Source of the DNA: Marinibacterium profundimaris
GTDB taxonomy: Bacteria; Pseudomonadota; Alphaproteobacteria; Rhodobacterales; Rhodobacteraceae
Direction: 5' to 3'
DNA length: 64,000 nucleotides
Assembly (NCBI RefSeq): GCF_002210095.1
Contig: NZ_AQQR01000005.1
Location: 279,538 to 343,537, forward strand
This document shows positions 35,238-44,307 of the stretch, one piece after another. The translations under genes and the position numbers were made by a program. The notes under the pieces were generated by a model. The model searched no databases. It saw nothing but the letters and a program-made list of their open reading frames with translations, and had not been told where the DNA came from. Each line of letters starts with the position of its first letter. The stretch's first letter is position 1.

Positions 35238-36887
35238 ATGGAAGCGGATTACGTGATCGTGGGGGCCGGCAGCGCGGGCTGCGCGCTGGCCTACCGGCTG
35301 TCCGAGGCCGGCGCCTCGGTCCTGGTGGTGGAACACGGCGGCTCGGACGCGGGGCCGTTCATCCAGATGCCGGGGGCGCTCAGCTACCCGATGAACATGG
35401 CGCGCTACGATTGGGGTTACCGCGCCGAGCCCGAGCCGAAGCTGGGCGGACGCGCCCTGGCCTGTCCGCGCGGCAAGGTGATCGGCGGGTCGTCGTCGAT
35501 CAACGGGATGGTCTACGTGCGCGGCCATGCGAGGGATTACGATCACTGGTCCGCATCCGGCGCGCGCGGCTGGGGCCATGCCGATGTGCTGCCCTATTTC
35601 GAGCGCATGGAAAACTGGCACGACGGCGGCCATGGCGGCGATCCCGACTGGCGCGGCACCGACGGCCCGCTGCATGTCACCCGCGGCACCCGCGAGAACC
35701 CGCTGCATGCCGCCTTTGTCGAGGCCGGCGCCCAGGCCGGCTATCCCCTGACCGAGGATTACAACGGCCGCCAGCAGGAGGGCTTTGGCCCGATGGAGCA
35801 GACGGTCTGGAAGGGCCGGCGCTGGTCGGCGGCCAATGCCTATCTCAAGCCCGCGCTGAAACGGGACAATTGCGACATCATCCGCGCCATGGTGACCCGC
35901 GTGGTCATCGAGGACGGCCGCGCCACCGGCGTGGAACTTGCCGGCCGCGCCCCGGTGAAGGCCCGGCGCGAGGTGATCCTGGCGGCCTCTTCGATCAATT
36001 CGCCCAAGATCCTGATGCTGTCGGGCATCGGCCCGGCCACGCATCTGGCCGAGCTTGGCATTCCCGTCGTGGCCGACCGCCCCGGTGTGGGCGCCAACCT
36101 GCAGGACCACCTGGAGGTCTACGTGCAGATGGCGTCGAGCCAGCCGATCACGCTTTACCGTTACTGGAACCTGATGGGAAAGGCGCGGGTGGGCGCGCAA
36201 TGGCTGTTCACCGGCAAGGGGCCTGGGGCGTCGAACCAGTTCGAAAGCTGCGCCTTCATCCGCTCGCGCGCGGGCGTGGATTATCCCGACATCCAGTACC
36301 ATTTCCTGCCCATCGCCGTGCGCTACGACGGCCAGGCCGCGGCCGAGGGCCATGGCTTTCAGGCCCATGTGGGCCCGATGCGCTCGAAAAGCCGGGGCCG
36401 GGTCCGGCTGCGCTCGGGCGCGGCCGAGGATGCGCCGGTGATCCGCTTCAACTACATGGCGCATGACGAGGACTGGGCCGATTTCCGCGCCTGCATCCGC
36501 CTGACGCGCGAGATCTTCGGGCAGGAGGCCTTTGCCCCCTTCGTCAGCCACGAGATCCAGCCCGGCGCCGAGCTGCAGAGCGACGCCGAGATCGACGGCT
36601 TCATCCGCGATCATGCCGAAAGCGCCTATCACCCCTGCGGGACCTGCCGGATGGGGGCGGCCAGCGATCCGCGGTCCGTCGTGGATCCCGAAGGGCGCGT
36701 GATCGGGGTCGAGGGGCTGCGCGTGGCCGACAGTTCGATCTTTCCGCGCATCACCAACGGCAACCTGAACGGCCCGTCGATCATGGTGGGCGAGAAGATG
36801 TCCGACCACATCCTGGGCCGAGATCCGCTGCCGCGGTCGGACAAGCGGCCCTGGATCAATCCCGATTGGCGGACCGCGCAACGTTGA
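35238..36887 (+). CDS. betA: choline dehydrogenase
   Basis: A 549-residue GMC-family flavoenzyme oxidising choline to betaine aldehyde. It has the FAD-binding GAGSAGC at 9-15, the GMC signature [20 protein letters not shown], and the catalytic pair His465 (HPCGTCRMG) and Asn511 (NLNGPSIM). GAAAGGGG precedes the ATG. The usual betB (betaine aldehyde dehydrogenase), often located between betC and betA, is not here; only an 84-base gap separates betC and betA, so betB must lie elsewhere or have been lost. Confidence 0.93.
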   Translation: MEADYVIVGAGSAGCALAYRLSEAGASVLVVEHGGSDAGPFIQMPGALSYPMNMARYDWGYRAEPEPKLGGRALACPRGKVIGGSSSINGMVYVRGHARDYDHWSASGARGWGHADVLPYFERMENWHDGGHGGDPDWRGTDGPLHVTRGTRENPLHAAFVEAGAQAGYPLTEDYNGRQQEGFGPMEQTVWKGRRWSAANAYLKPALKRDNCDIIRAMVTRVVIEDGRATGVELAGRAPVKARREVILAASSINSPKILMLSGIGPATHLAELGIPVVADRPGVGANLQDHLEVYVQMASSQPITLYRYWNLMGKARVGAQWLFTGKGPGASNQFESCAFIRSRAGVDYPDIQYHFLPIAVRYDGQAAAEGHGFQAHVGPMRSKSRGRVRLRSGAAEDAPVIRFNYMAHDEDWADFRACIRLTREIFGQEAFAPFVSHEIQPGAELQSDAEIDGFIRDHAESAYHPCGTCRMGAASDPRSVVDPEGRVIGVEGLRVADSSIFPRITNGNLNGPSIMVGEKMSDHILGRDPLPRSDKRPWINPDWRTAQR

Positions 36888-36953
36888 TCAGGATCAAGGT
36901 GGCGCTTAGGTGAAGTGCATAGCGTGACGCAGAACTTCAGGAAGGAAGACGAG

Positions 36954-37196
36954 ATGTCCCACACCCCGCACGAGCTGACCGAGGAATTCCCCGACATGGT
37001 CGAGAAAATGCACGCGCTGAAGACCAGCGATGCGCATTTCTCGAAGATGTACGAGGAGTACCATCAGCTGAACCGTGCCATCCACCGCGCCGAGACCAAT
37101 GTCGAGCCGATGGAAGACCTGGCCGAGGGCGAGATGCGCAAGAAGCGCGCCGCGCTGAAGGACGAGATCTACGCCTATCTCAAGGAAAAGGCCTGA
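36954..37196 (+). CDS. YdcH-type DUF465 small helical protein
   Basis: An 80-residue protein of the YdcH/DUF465 group: HELTEEFPDMVEKMHALK, then HFSKMYEEYHQLNRAIHRAE, ending in a Lys/Glu-rich helix. Members form short helical hairpins of unknown function and are common in proteobacteria. AGGAAGGAAG lies upstream of the ATG. It stands alone between betA and pccR. Confidence 0.85.
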   Translation: MSHTPHELTEEFPDMVEKMHALKTSDAHFSKMYEEYHQLNRAIHRAETNVEPMEDLAEGEMRKKRAALKDEIYAYLKEKA

Positions 37197-37256
37197 TCTT
37201 CGGCCCGGGCGGGCAGCGCGCGCGACGCGGCTGACCCGGCCCGTTCCGCCCGTGCC

Positions 37257-38657
37257 TCAGCGCACGGTGTAGGGCAGCACCCCGCGCCGGTCGGCCTCGA
37301 TGGTCAGCCGGCGTTCGAGCGGCGGGACCGACCTTTGATGGCAGGTCCGCCGTTCGCAGATCCGGCAGGAAATGCCGATCGGCTCGAAGGCCTGTGCATT
37401 GGAGATGTCCAGCCCTTCCGCATAGACGAGGGACCCCGCGTGGCGGACCTCGCATCCCAGTGAAATCGCGTAGCGCCTGACCGGTGCGCCGAAGGCGCCG
37501 CCGGGCTTCGACACGTCACAGGCGATGGAGATATAGCGCACCCCGTCCGGGGTTTCCGCCAGCTGGCGCAGGAAGCGGCCCGGGGTCTCAAAAGCCCGGT
37601 GCACGTTCCACAGCGGACAGGCGCCGCCGAAGCGGGCGAATTGCAGCCGCGTGGCGGAATGGCGTTTCGTGATCGTGCCGGCCTGGTCGACGCGGACGAA
37701 GAAGAACGGGATCCCCTTGGCGCCAGGGCGCTGCAGGGTCGAGAGCCGGTGGCAGATCTGTTCGATCGAGGCGCCGAACCGGCGCGACAGGCGTTCCAGG
37801 TCGTGGCGGTCGCTTTGCGCCGCCTCCAGGAAGCGTCGGTAGGGCATCAGCGCGGCGCCGGCGAAGTAATTGGCCAGCCCGATCTTGGCGATGGCCCGGG
37901 CCTCTTCGCTTTGGAACCGGGCGAAATCCAGCGTGGCCTCCAGCAGCTTGTCCTGCCGCAGAAGAGCGAGTTGCAGCAGCACCTGGAACAGCCGGGTTTC
38001 CGGTGCGGCGCGGGACGAAAGCGCCAGCGTGCCGGTGTCGGGATCGAAGCGGCGCAGGTCCTCCATGTCGTCGAGCGTGACGGTGATGCCCATGCCGGTC
38101 AGCACCGCCTCGGCATGGGCGGCGATACCCCCCGAGGCTTCGCCCTGCGTGGCAAAGCTTTCGGCGGCGTGGTCCACCGCGTCGATGTAATTGTCGCAGT
38201 AATGGAAGAAGTCGCGCACCTCGTCCCAGGGCGAGGCCTGCACCCGGGCATCCTCGCGCCCCAGCGCCTCGTCCAGCGAGGCGAGGCGTTCATGGGTCTG
38301 GCGATAGGCGCGGTGCAGCTCGATCACCGCACGGGCCAGCGCCGGGGCGTTGGAGGCGGTCAGCCGCAGGTCGGCCAGCGGTGGCGAGATATCGGCCAGC
38401 ACCGGATCGGCCAGGATCTCGCGCAGGTCCGAGACCAGGCGCTCGCTGTCGCCGGTCGAAAGCTCGGTCACGTCGATGCCGAACTCCTGCGCCAGCGCCA
38501 GCACGACAGAGGTGCTGACGGGGCGGTTGTTGTTCTCCATCTGGTTCAGATAGGGCAGCGAGACCCCGAGCTTGGCGGCGAAATCCTTCTGGGTCAGGGA
38601 CATCCGCGTGCGGATCTCGCGCAGCTTGGCGCCGGCATAGAGTTTCTGGGTGGCCAT
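37257..38657 (-). CDS. pccR: short-chain acyl-CoA regulator PccR (XRE helix-turn-helix, ScfR family)
   Basis: A 466-residue regulator. An XRE-type helix-turn-helix occupies about 8-62 (MSLTQKDFAAKLGVSLPYLN). A long helical ligand-sensing region follows, then a C-terminal domain with a cysteine cluster Cys431, Cys434 and Cys439 (SCRICERRTC). This is the plan of the ScfR regulators, of which PccR of Rhodobacter sphaeroides controls propionyl-CoA carboxylase via TTTGCAAA-type sites. TTTGCAAA occurs twice just upstream of this gene and once before pccB, which supports the assignment. Confidence 0.9.
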   Translation of the reverse strand: MATQKLYAGAKLREIRTRMSLTQKDFAAKLGVSLPYLNQMENNNRPVSTSVVLALAQEFGIDVTELSTGDSERLVSDLREILADPVLADISPPLADLRLTASNAPALARAVIELHRAYRQTHERLASLDEALGREDARVQASPWDEVRDFFHYCDNYIDAVDHAAESFATQGEASGGIAAHAEAVLTGMGITVTLDDMEDLRRFDPDTGTLALSSRAAPETRLFQVLLQLALLRQDKLLEATLDFARFQSEEARAIAKIGLANYFAGAALMPYRRFLEAAQSDRHDLERLSRRFGASIEQICHRLSTLQRPGAKGIPFFFVRVDQAGTITKRHSATRLQFARFGGACPLWNVHRAFETPGRFLRQLAETPDGVRYISIACDVSKPGGAFGAPVRRYAISLGCEVRHAGSLVYAEGLDISNAQAFEPIGISCRICERRTCHQRSVPPLERRLTIEADRRGVLPYTVR

Positions 38658-38665
38658 GAGGCGTC

Positions 38666-38705
38666 TTTGCAAAATGTCGCTTTGTTGAGAGCTTAGGTTT
38701 GCAAA
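38666..38705. promoter_or_regulatory. candidate PccR autoregulatory sites
   Basis: Two perfect TTTGCAAA palindromes lie at 38666-38673 (nine bases before the pccR start codon) and 38698-38705, with a related TTTGTTGA at 38681-38688 between them. PccR of Rhodobacter sphaeroides is known to bind paired TTTGCAAA motifs, so autoregulation is likely. The outer copy abuts the dispersed repeat. Confidence 0.65.
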
Positions 38706-38721
38706 GATGGGGAGGCAAGAG

Positions 38722-38780
38722 GGGGGCGCTGCCCCCGTCCGCTGCGCGGACTCCCCCGGAGGTATTTGGGCCAAGAAGAA
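38722..38780 (+). repeat. dispersed intergenic repeat, copy 2
   Basis: GGGGGC-GCT-GCCCCC (38722-38736), an extra small hairpin GTCCGC/GCGGAC, then the core CGGAGGTATTTGGGCCAAG (from about 38757) and AAGAA, identical to copy 1 near 7382-7430. It lies between the MFS gene and pccR. Confidence 0.7.
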
Positions 38781-38812
38781 CGGGGTGGTGTGCCCGGAGG
38801 CCTGGCCGGGGG

Positions 38813-40033
38813 TTATGCGCCGGCCAGCTCCAGCCGGCGTTCGCGGCGGATCACCAGGAAGATGGCCAGCACGCCCAGCAGAGAGGAGACCAGCATCAGC
38901 AGGAGCAGCGGGTAGGCGCCGGTTTCGTGCGTGAGGAGCGAGCCGGCGAGGGCGGAGAGCGCCGCGCCGCCACCGATCATCAGCGCGCCGCCGAGGCCCG
39001 AGGCGGTGCCGGCCAGGTGCGGGCGGACCGAAAGCATGCCGGCCGTGGCGTTGGGGATCGCCAGCCCGTTGCCCAGGCCGATGAAGGTCATGAAGCCGAA
39101 GAACAGCAGGGCGGTGCCGAAGCCCATGGCGAAGAGTGCCAGGCTGAGCGCCATGCCGGTCGCGCAGGTGAGGCAGCCCCAGAGCACCATCCGGTTGACC
39201 CCGATCACCTGGGCGTAGCGCCCGGTCAGGAAGTTGCCGAGGAAATAGCCGATCGCGGGGGCGCCGAAATACAGGCCGAGCGCCTGCGGGCTGAGGCTGA
39301 AGATCTCGGATCCCACGAAGGGCGCGCCGCCGAGGTAGCTGAAGAAGCTGCCCGAGCAGAGCGCGCAGGCCAGGGCGTAACCCCAGAAGCGCGGAGAGGT
39401 CAGCAGCTCGGGGTATTCGCGGATCTGGTCGCGGAAGGAGGTGCCGGTGTTTTGAGCGGATTCGCCCTGGTCGATCCAGCAGAGCCAGAGCACCAGTGCG
39501 CCGGAGATGAAGAGCAGCCAGAAGCTGCCGCGCCAGCCCATGACGGAATCGATCGCTCCGCCGATCGCGGGGCTGATCATCGGCGCCACCGCCATGCCCA
39601 TGGTGACATAGCCGATCGTGCTGGCGGCCTTGTCCTGGGGATGGATGTCGCGAATGATCGCGCGGCTGAGCACGAGGCCGACGCTGACCACCGCCTGGCA
39701 CATGCGGAAGATCAGGAAGACGGTCGCGTTCGGGGCAAAGATGCAGCCCAGCGTTGCCACGAGGAACAGGGCAAAGCCTGTCAGAACCACGGGGCGCCGG
39801 CCGAACCGGTCCGAGATCGGACCGATGAAGACTTGCAGCACCGCGTTGGCGCCAAGGTAGAGCGAAACCGACAGGCTCATGATCCGGTACTCCGTGTCGA
39901 AATACGCGGTCATGTTCGGAAGGCTGGGCAGGAAGATGTTCATCGTCAGGGCCGAGATCGAGCACATGATGATGAGCGTCGCGATATGCGGCGGGCTCCG
40001 GCGGTCGAGGAACCTGATGGATGCATCTGTCAT
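38813..40033 (-). CDS. Bcr/CflA-type multidrug efflux MFS transporter
   Basis: A 406-residue major facilitator with twelve hydrophobic segments. The A-motif between segments 2 and 3 is GPISDRFGRRPV, and FRMCQAVVSVGLVLSRAIIRD and YVTMGMAVAPMISPAIGG match the Bcr/CflA drug-resistance branch. I start at the ATG at 40033 (MTDASIRFLDRRSPP); another ATG nine codons upstream is possible. It may be co-transcribed with pccR, downstream on the same strand, though the dispersed repeat lies between. Drug substrate unknown. Confidence 0.85.
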   Translation of the reverse strand: MTDASIRFLDRRSPPHIATLIIMCSISALTMNIFLPSLPNMTAYFDTEYRIMSLSVSLYLGANAVLQVFIGPISDRFGRRPVVLTGFALFLVATLGCIFAPNATVFLIFRMCQAVVSVGLVLSRAIIRDIHPQDKAASTIGYVTMGMAVAPMISPAIGGAIDSVMGWRGSFWLLFISGALVLWLCWIDQGESAQNTGTSFRDQIREYPELLTSPRFWGYALACALCSGSFFSYLGGAPFVGSEIFSLSPQALGLYFGAPAIGYFLGNFLTGRYAQVIGVNRMVLWGCLTCATGMALSLALFAMGFGTALLFFGFMTFIGLGNGLAIPNATAGMLSVRPHLAGTASGLGGALMIGGGAALSALAGSLLTHETGAYPLLLLMLVSSLLGVLAIFLVIRRERRLELAGA

Positions 40034-40128
40034 GCAGTTGCAATAGTCCTGTAATGGCATCTTGTCTATCGCGAACAGATGTGGCGGTTCAGCGAGGGGG
40101 CCAGGTGCATGTCAGGCGAATTAGCGGA

Positions 40129-40168
40129 TTTGCATTATGCAATCATCGATATGGTAATAGTTTGCAAA
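40129..40168 (+). promoter_or_regulatory. pccB promoter region with candidate PccR sites
   Basis: A perfect TTTGCAAA lies at 40161-40168 and an inverted repeat TTGCAT-T-ATGCAA at 40130-40142, of similar sequence. A possible -35 (TTGCAT, 40130-40135) and -10 (GGTAAT, 40153-40158) sit 17 bases apart, so the two boxes would overlap and follow the promoter. The layout suits control of pccB by PccR. Confidence 0.55.
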
Positions 40169-40241
40169 TATTCCGTTTCCTTCTTTGGACGGAGGGTCGG
40201 TGCCTGTATGGTCCACCGGAAACCGGGAAGAGGGGCGAGAG

Positions 40242-41774
40242 ATGAAGGATATTCTGGCAGAGCTTGAATCCCGCCGCGATGCGGCGCGGGCAGGTGGCGG
40301 AGAGCGCCGGATCGATGCGCAGCACGCCCGGGGCAAGCTGACCGCCCGCGAACGCATCGACCTGCTGGTCGACGAGGGCAGCTTTGAAGAATTCGACATG
40401 TTCAAGGCGCATCGCTGTACCGATTTCGGCATGGAGACCCAGCGCCCCTATGGCGATGGCGTGATCACCGGCTGGGGCACGATCAACGGCCGGCTGGTCT
40501 ATGTCTTCAGCCAGGATTTCACCGTCTTCGGTGGCTCGTTGTCGGAAACCCATGCCGAGAAGATCTGCAAGATCATGGATATGGCCGTGCGCAACGGCGC
40601 GCCGGTGGTCGGGCTGAACGATTCCGGCGGCGCGCGGATCCAGGAGGGCGTGGCGTCGCTCGCTGGCTATGCCGAGGTGTTCCAGCGCAATATCGAAGCC
40701 TCGGGCGTGGTGCCGCAGATCTCCGTCATCATGGGGCCCTGCGCGGGTGGCGCGGTCTATTCGCCGGCGATGACGGATTTCATCTTCATGGTGAAGGACA
40801 GCTCCTACATGTTCGTCACCGGCCCCGACGTGGTGAAGACGGTGACCAACGAACAGGTCACGGCCGAAGAGCTTGGCGGCGCTTCGACTCATACCAAGAA
40901 GAGCTCGGTCGCCGACGCGGCCTTCGAGAACGACGTGGAGGCGCTGGCCGAAGTGCGGCGCCTGGTCGACATGCTGCCCGCCTCGAACCGGGAAAAGCCC
41001 CCGGTGCGGCCCTTCTTCGACAGCCCGAACCGGGAGGACATGTCGCTGGATACGCTGGTGCCGGAAAATCCGAACCAGCCCTACGACATGAAGGAACTGA
41101 TCCTGAAGACGGCCGACGAGGGCGATTTCTACGAGATCCAGGAAGATTTCGCGAAGAACATCATCACCGGCTTCATCCGGCTGGAAGGGCAGACCGTGGG
41201 TGTCGTGGCCAACCAGCCGATGGTGCTGGCCGGCTGCCTCGATATTGATTCAAGCCGCAAGGCCGCGCGGTTCGTGCGGTTCTGCGATTGCTTCGAAATC
41301 CCGATCCTGACCTTCGTCGACGTGCCGGGCTTCCTGCCGGGCACCGCGCAGGAATACGGCGGGGTCATCAAGCACGGCGCCAAGCTGCTCTTTGCCTATG
41401 GCGAGGCGACGGTGCCCAAGGTGACGGTGATCACGCGCAAGGCCTATGGCGGCGCCTATGACGTGATGGCGTCCAAGCATCTGCGCGGCGACGTGAACTA
41501 TGCCTGGCCCACGGCCGAGATCGCGGTGATGGGCGCCAAGGGCGCGACCGAGATCATCCATCGCGCCGACCTGGGCAATCCCGAAAAGATCGCGGCCCAT
41601 GCCAAGGATTACGAAGACCGGTTCGCCAACCCCTTCGTGGCGGCGGAACGCGGCTTCATCGACGACGTGATCATGCCGCATGGCACGCGCCGCCGTGTGT
41701 GCCGGGCCTTTGCCGCGCTGCGCAACAAGCGCGTCGAGAAGCCCTGGAAGAAACACGACAACATTCCATTGTAA
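40242..41774 (+). CDS. pccB: propionyl-CoA carboxylase beta (carboxyltransferase) subunit
   Basis: A 510-residue carboxyltransferase that moves CO2 from carboxybiotin to propionyl-CoA, giving methylmalonyl-CoA. The acyl-CoA-binding [19 protein letters not shown], the oxyanion-hole glycines in [11 protein letters not shown] and in [13 protein letters not shown], and the C-terminal [15 protein letters not shown] are all intact. Works with PccA, encoded about 2.5 kb downstream. The ATG follows GGGGCGAGAG. Probably the main target of PccR, whose gene is divergent beyond the MFS gene. Confidence 0.95.
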   Translation: MKDILAELESRRDAARAGGGERRIDAQHARGKLTARERIDLLVDEGSFEEFDMFKAHRCTDFGMETQRPYGDGVITGWGTINGRLVYVFSQDFTVFGGSLSETHAEKICKIMDMAVRNGAPVVGLNDSGGARIQEGVASLAGYAEVFQRNIEASGVVPQISVIMGPCAGGAVYSPAMTDFIFMVKDSSYMFVTGPDVVKTVTNEQVTAEELGGASTHTKKSSVADAAFENDVEALAEVRRLVDMLPASNREKPPVRPFFDSPNREDMSLDTLVPENPNQPYDMKELILKTADEGDFYEIQEDFAKNIITGFIRLEGQTVGVVANQPMVLAGCLDIDSSRKAARFVRFCDCFEIPILTFVDVPGFLPGTAQEYGGVIKHGAKLLFAYGEATVPKVTVITRKAYGGAYDVMASKHLRGDVNYAWPTAEIAVMGAKGATEIIHRADLGNPEKIAAHAKDYEDRFANPFVAAERGFIDDVIMPHGTRRRVCRAFAALRNKRVEKPWKKHDNIPL

Positions 41775-41919
41775 GGCAGGTCCCGTGGGAGGGGAGGGGG
41801 CTGATGGCCGAGCGAGAGACATTCGGATGCGCCCGCGTCCTGCCCCCAGAGGCGGCATGGGACAGACGGAAAGTCTCCGCTCGGCCTGAGGCCTGCAGCC
41901 GGAATGCGAGGATTGGGAC

Positions 41920-42321
41920 ATGAGTGAGCCGCTGTTTCACATGATCGCCGGAGGGCCGCGGCCCGTGGCGCCGTTTTCCCACGCGGTGGAGGCGGATGGC
42001 TGGGTGATGCTGACCGGGCAGATGCCGACGGATCCGGCCGCGCCGGATGCGCCGCTGCCCGAAGGGATCGCGGCGCAGACGCGGCGCGTGATGGAGAATC
42101 TCGAGGTCGTGCTGAAGGGGGTCGGGCTGGGGCTGGAGCACGTGGTGCAATGCCGCTGCTACCTGACGGAATTCGAGCGCGACTACGACGAGTTCAACGA
42201 GGTCTACAAGGGCTTCTTCCCCGAGGATCGGCGTCCGGCGCGGACCACCGTGGGGGTGACGGCGCTGGCCGTGGGGGCCCTGGTCGAGGTGGATTGCATG
42301 GCGAGGCGGCCCGATGCGTGA
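41920..42321 (+). CDS. RidA/YjgF-family protein
   Basis: A 133-residue RidA-like protein. It has the family-type HAVEADGWVMLTGQMPTD, a central QTRRVMENLEVVLKGVGL helix, and RPARTTVGVTALAVGALVEVDCMA, which includes the Arg that binds the substrate carboxylate in RidA. RidA hydrolyses reactive enamines/imines from PLP enzymes, but the family is diverse. GCGAGGATTGG precedes the ATG. It overlaps the next gene by eight bases and lies between pccB and pccA. Confidence 0.85.
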   Translation: MSEPLFHMIAGGPRPVAPFSHAVEADGWVMLTGQMPTDPAAPDAPLPEGIAAQTRRVMENLEVVLKGVGLGLEHVVQCRCYLTEFERDYDEFNEVYKGFFPEDRRPARTTVGVTALAVGALVEVDCMARRPDA

Positions 42322-43045
42322 TCAATGGCACGAGGTGAAGGAACCGGGGCGCTATACCCTCGCTCGGCGGTTGCCGGTACGGTTCGACGTGGCGGTCACC
42401 ACCGCCATGCCGGCCTTGCGCAAGGACCGGCTGGCGCTGCAGGTGCGGCAGGACCTGTGGCGCGCCCTGCAGCGGGTACGCGGGTTTTCTCCGGTCGTGC
42501 GGGTGACCGAGACCGGGACGGGCTGCGAGGTGACGGCCGGCGGCCGGGTCGATGGCGGTACGGTCCCGCGCCAGCGGATGGAAGAGACCATCGCCGGGAT
42601 CCTCGACGATCCGGCCCGGCGCGCCCGCTGGGCGCGGTTCGCCGCGCGCAAGGCCGGCGCCGTGGCGCTTGCGATGCTTGCTCTTCCGGCCTTGACGGCC
42701 GGCCTCGCGACGGCCGATCCGGTCCCGGTGGAGGTGCCGTCGGGCCAGCCCGTTTCGCTGGTCGGCGTGCTGCTGGATGACGGGCCGGGCGCGCTTTGGG
42801 CGCGGTTCCGCTTTGTCGCGCCCGAGATGACAGCCGACAGCGCCGAGGCCGCCGCCGGTGACATGGATCACCTCTGCAGCGCCGTGGCCGCACCCTACGT
42901 GTCCCATCACCGGATCGAGCCCGCGCGGATCGTGATTTCGCTGTCGGACCGCGATGTCGAATTCGGCAAGGCCGCGCCGGAGGCCACGCAGTTCTTCGAA
43001 GCCTATGCCTGGCGCGACGGCGATTGCGTCTGGGAGGCATTCTGA
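42314..43045 (+). CDS. unknown two-part protein with internal membrane/signal segment
   Basis: A 243-residue protein I cannot name. Residues 1-112 are soluble and basic, with a pattern reminiscent of a small alpha/beta domain (RLALQVRQDLWRALQRVRGF). Residues about 113-136 form a hydrophobic stretch ending in LATADP that looks like a signal peptide. Residues 137-243 look exported and end with ISLSDRDVEFGKAAPEA and ARDGDCVWEAF-like features. The chain may be a genuine one-pass membrane protein or a fusion of two neighbouring genes, a soluble one and a secreted one. It overlaps RidA by eight bases. Confidence 0.6.
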   Translation: MRDQWHEVKEPGRYTLARRLPVRFDVAVTTAMPALRKDRLALQVRQDLWRALQRVRGFSPVVRVTETGTGCEVTAGGRVDGGTVPRQRMEETIAGILDDPARRARWARFAARKAGAVALAMLALPALTAGLATADPVPVEVPSGQPVSLVGVLLDDGPGALWARFRFVAPEMTADSAEAAAGDMDHLCSAVAAPYVSHHRIEPARIVISLSDRDVEFGKAAPEATQFFEAYAWRDGDCVWEAF

Positions 43046-43262
43046 TGCCTGTCCTGCAGCGCGTGACATCGTCGGCCGCTGCAATGCCGGGCGTTCCGGC
43101 ATCGGCGCCGGTCGGCTCACCACCCGCACGAGGCACATGTATTTCCCCCCGCGACTGCGCTACAGTCCGGCGGGGCCGCGCCTGGGCGGCCCGTTGTCCC
43201 CGGGCCCGGCACCAGAGGCACAATCCCGCCGCGGCCCCGAAGAACGAGAGCAGGAGTTTTGC

Positions 43263-43406
43263 ATGGCTAAATTCATCATGTTGCTGGCCCTTGCCGGCAC
43301 CTTCGGCACGCTATCGGCCTGTGCCAACAACGAACCCGAAGAAGTCGTCATCATCGAACCCGAACCGATTTCGACCGAGCCGACCTACACCGGCAAGTAC
43401 AAGTAA
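43263..43406 (+). CDS. small lipoprotein
   Basis: A 47-residue protein with a signal peptide and lipobox LSAC (lipidated Cys at about residue 20), followed by an acidic tail EPEEVVIIEPEPISTEP and ending TYTGKYK. GCAGGAG lies upstream of the ATG. Too short for most gene finders. It sits in a cluster of tiny envelope genes between pccB and pccA. Role unknown, probably an outer-membrane or periplasmic tether. Confidence 0.75.
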   Translation: MAKFIMLLALAGTFGTLSACANNEPEEVVIIEPEPISTEPTYTGKYK

Positions 43407-43514
43407 CACGGCAGGCGGGCAGGCCGCTGGCCCTGTCCGCCCGGCCTCCGCATCCCGGGCACGTGCGGCCCGGACCCTGCGCCCTGCCTCAACCGAATCT
43501 CAGGAGAGGCAGAC

Positions 43515-43874
43515 ATGCTGAAGCATCGCGGCTTCCCCGGCCGCATGGCCGGCACCGATTTCCAGTTCACCGTGCGCCGCGCCAACCCCAGGGGCGTCAC
43601 CAGGCTTGTCGCACGCGAACGCTACCGCGACCGCAAGCCGGCGGATAAACGCGCAGACGCGGCCTTCATGGCGGCGCTTTGGGCGCATTTCGGCACAGAG
43701 CCGTTCGAGCGCGGCAACCTCGACGCGGGCCGGCTCGCCTGGCTCTTCGGGCGCGAGGTGAAAGCCGCCGAGGACCCGTTCGACCCTGAAAGCTATGACG
43801 CCCTGCTGCAAATCGACGAGACGGTCGCGCGGGCGTCGTTTCCGGACGCTTTCGAGGATGAGCCATGGGGATGA
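43515..43874 (+). CDS. unknown soluble protein
   Basis: A 119-residue protein, unrecognised. The N-terminal half is strongly basic (FTVRRANPRGVTRLVARERYRD), and the rest is acidic (EAAEDPFDPESYDALLQID-like). There is no signal or membrane segment. A strong CAGGAGAGG ribosome site supports it being real. It is transcribed with the neighbouring small genes. Confidence 0.65.
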   Translation: MLKHRGFPGRMAGTDFQFTVRRANPRGVTRLVARERYRDRKPADKRADAAFMAALWAHFGTEPFERGNLDAGRLAWLFGREVKAAEDPFDPESYDALLQIDETVARASFPDAFEDEPWG

Positions 43875-43992
43875 GCGCGGCACCGGCAGGACCCCGCCGG
43901 TTGGCGGATCCTCGCGTATGGTCAAACCATGGGGCGGAACCCTATGTCCTGCGACGCGTTTACATCGCGAAGCTGACAGAAGGAAAAACCCC

Positions 43993-44199
43993 ATGCCCAT
44001 CAAACAGATTGTCGTCGCCTGCGGGCTTCTTGCCGGCCTTTCCGCCTGCGGCCAGACCACCGGTGAACAGGCCCTGCTGGGTGGCAGCGTCGGTGCAGTC
44101 GGTGGCGCCGTCGTCGGGGCCAACCCGCTGGCATCCGCAGCCGTCGGCGCCGGCGGCAACGTTCTTTACTGCGAGGTCAATCCCGGCCGCTGCAACTGA
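43993..44199 (+). CDS. small glycine-zipper lipoprotein
   Basis: A 68-residue lipoprotein: signal peptide ending LSAC (Cys19), then a Gly/Ala-rich zipper GGSVGAVGGAVVGANPLASA and a C-terminal YCEVNPGRCN with two cysteines. Such glycine-zipper lipoproteins associate with the outer membrane. AGAAGGAAA precedes the ATG. A strong terminator follows 38 bases after the stop, so it ends the cluster before pccA. Confidence 0.78.
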   Translation: MPIKQIVVACGLLAGLSACGQTTGEQALLGGSVGAVGGAVVGANPLASAAVGAGGNVLYCEVNPGRCN

Positions 44200-44236
44200 T
44201 CCCGCGTCCCGTCAGGGGCGCACCGATTGTTTCCGC

Positions 44237-44280
44237 AACACCGCTTCGGCCGCATCCGGCCGGGGCGGTGTTTTGCGTTT
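44237..44280 (+). terminator. intrinsic terminator between the small lipoprotein and pccA
   Basis: AACACCGC (44237-44244) pairs with GCGGTGTT (44265-44272), with an inner stem CGGCC/GGCCG, followed by TTTTGCGTTT. It lies only 28 bases before the pccA start, so pccA transcription must read through it or arise from a promoter overlapping it. Confidence 0.75.
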
Positions 44281-44307
44281 GCTCCCCTCGAAGACGAAGG
44301 ACCAGCC

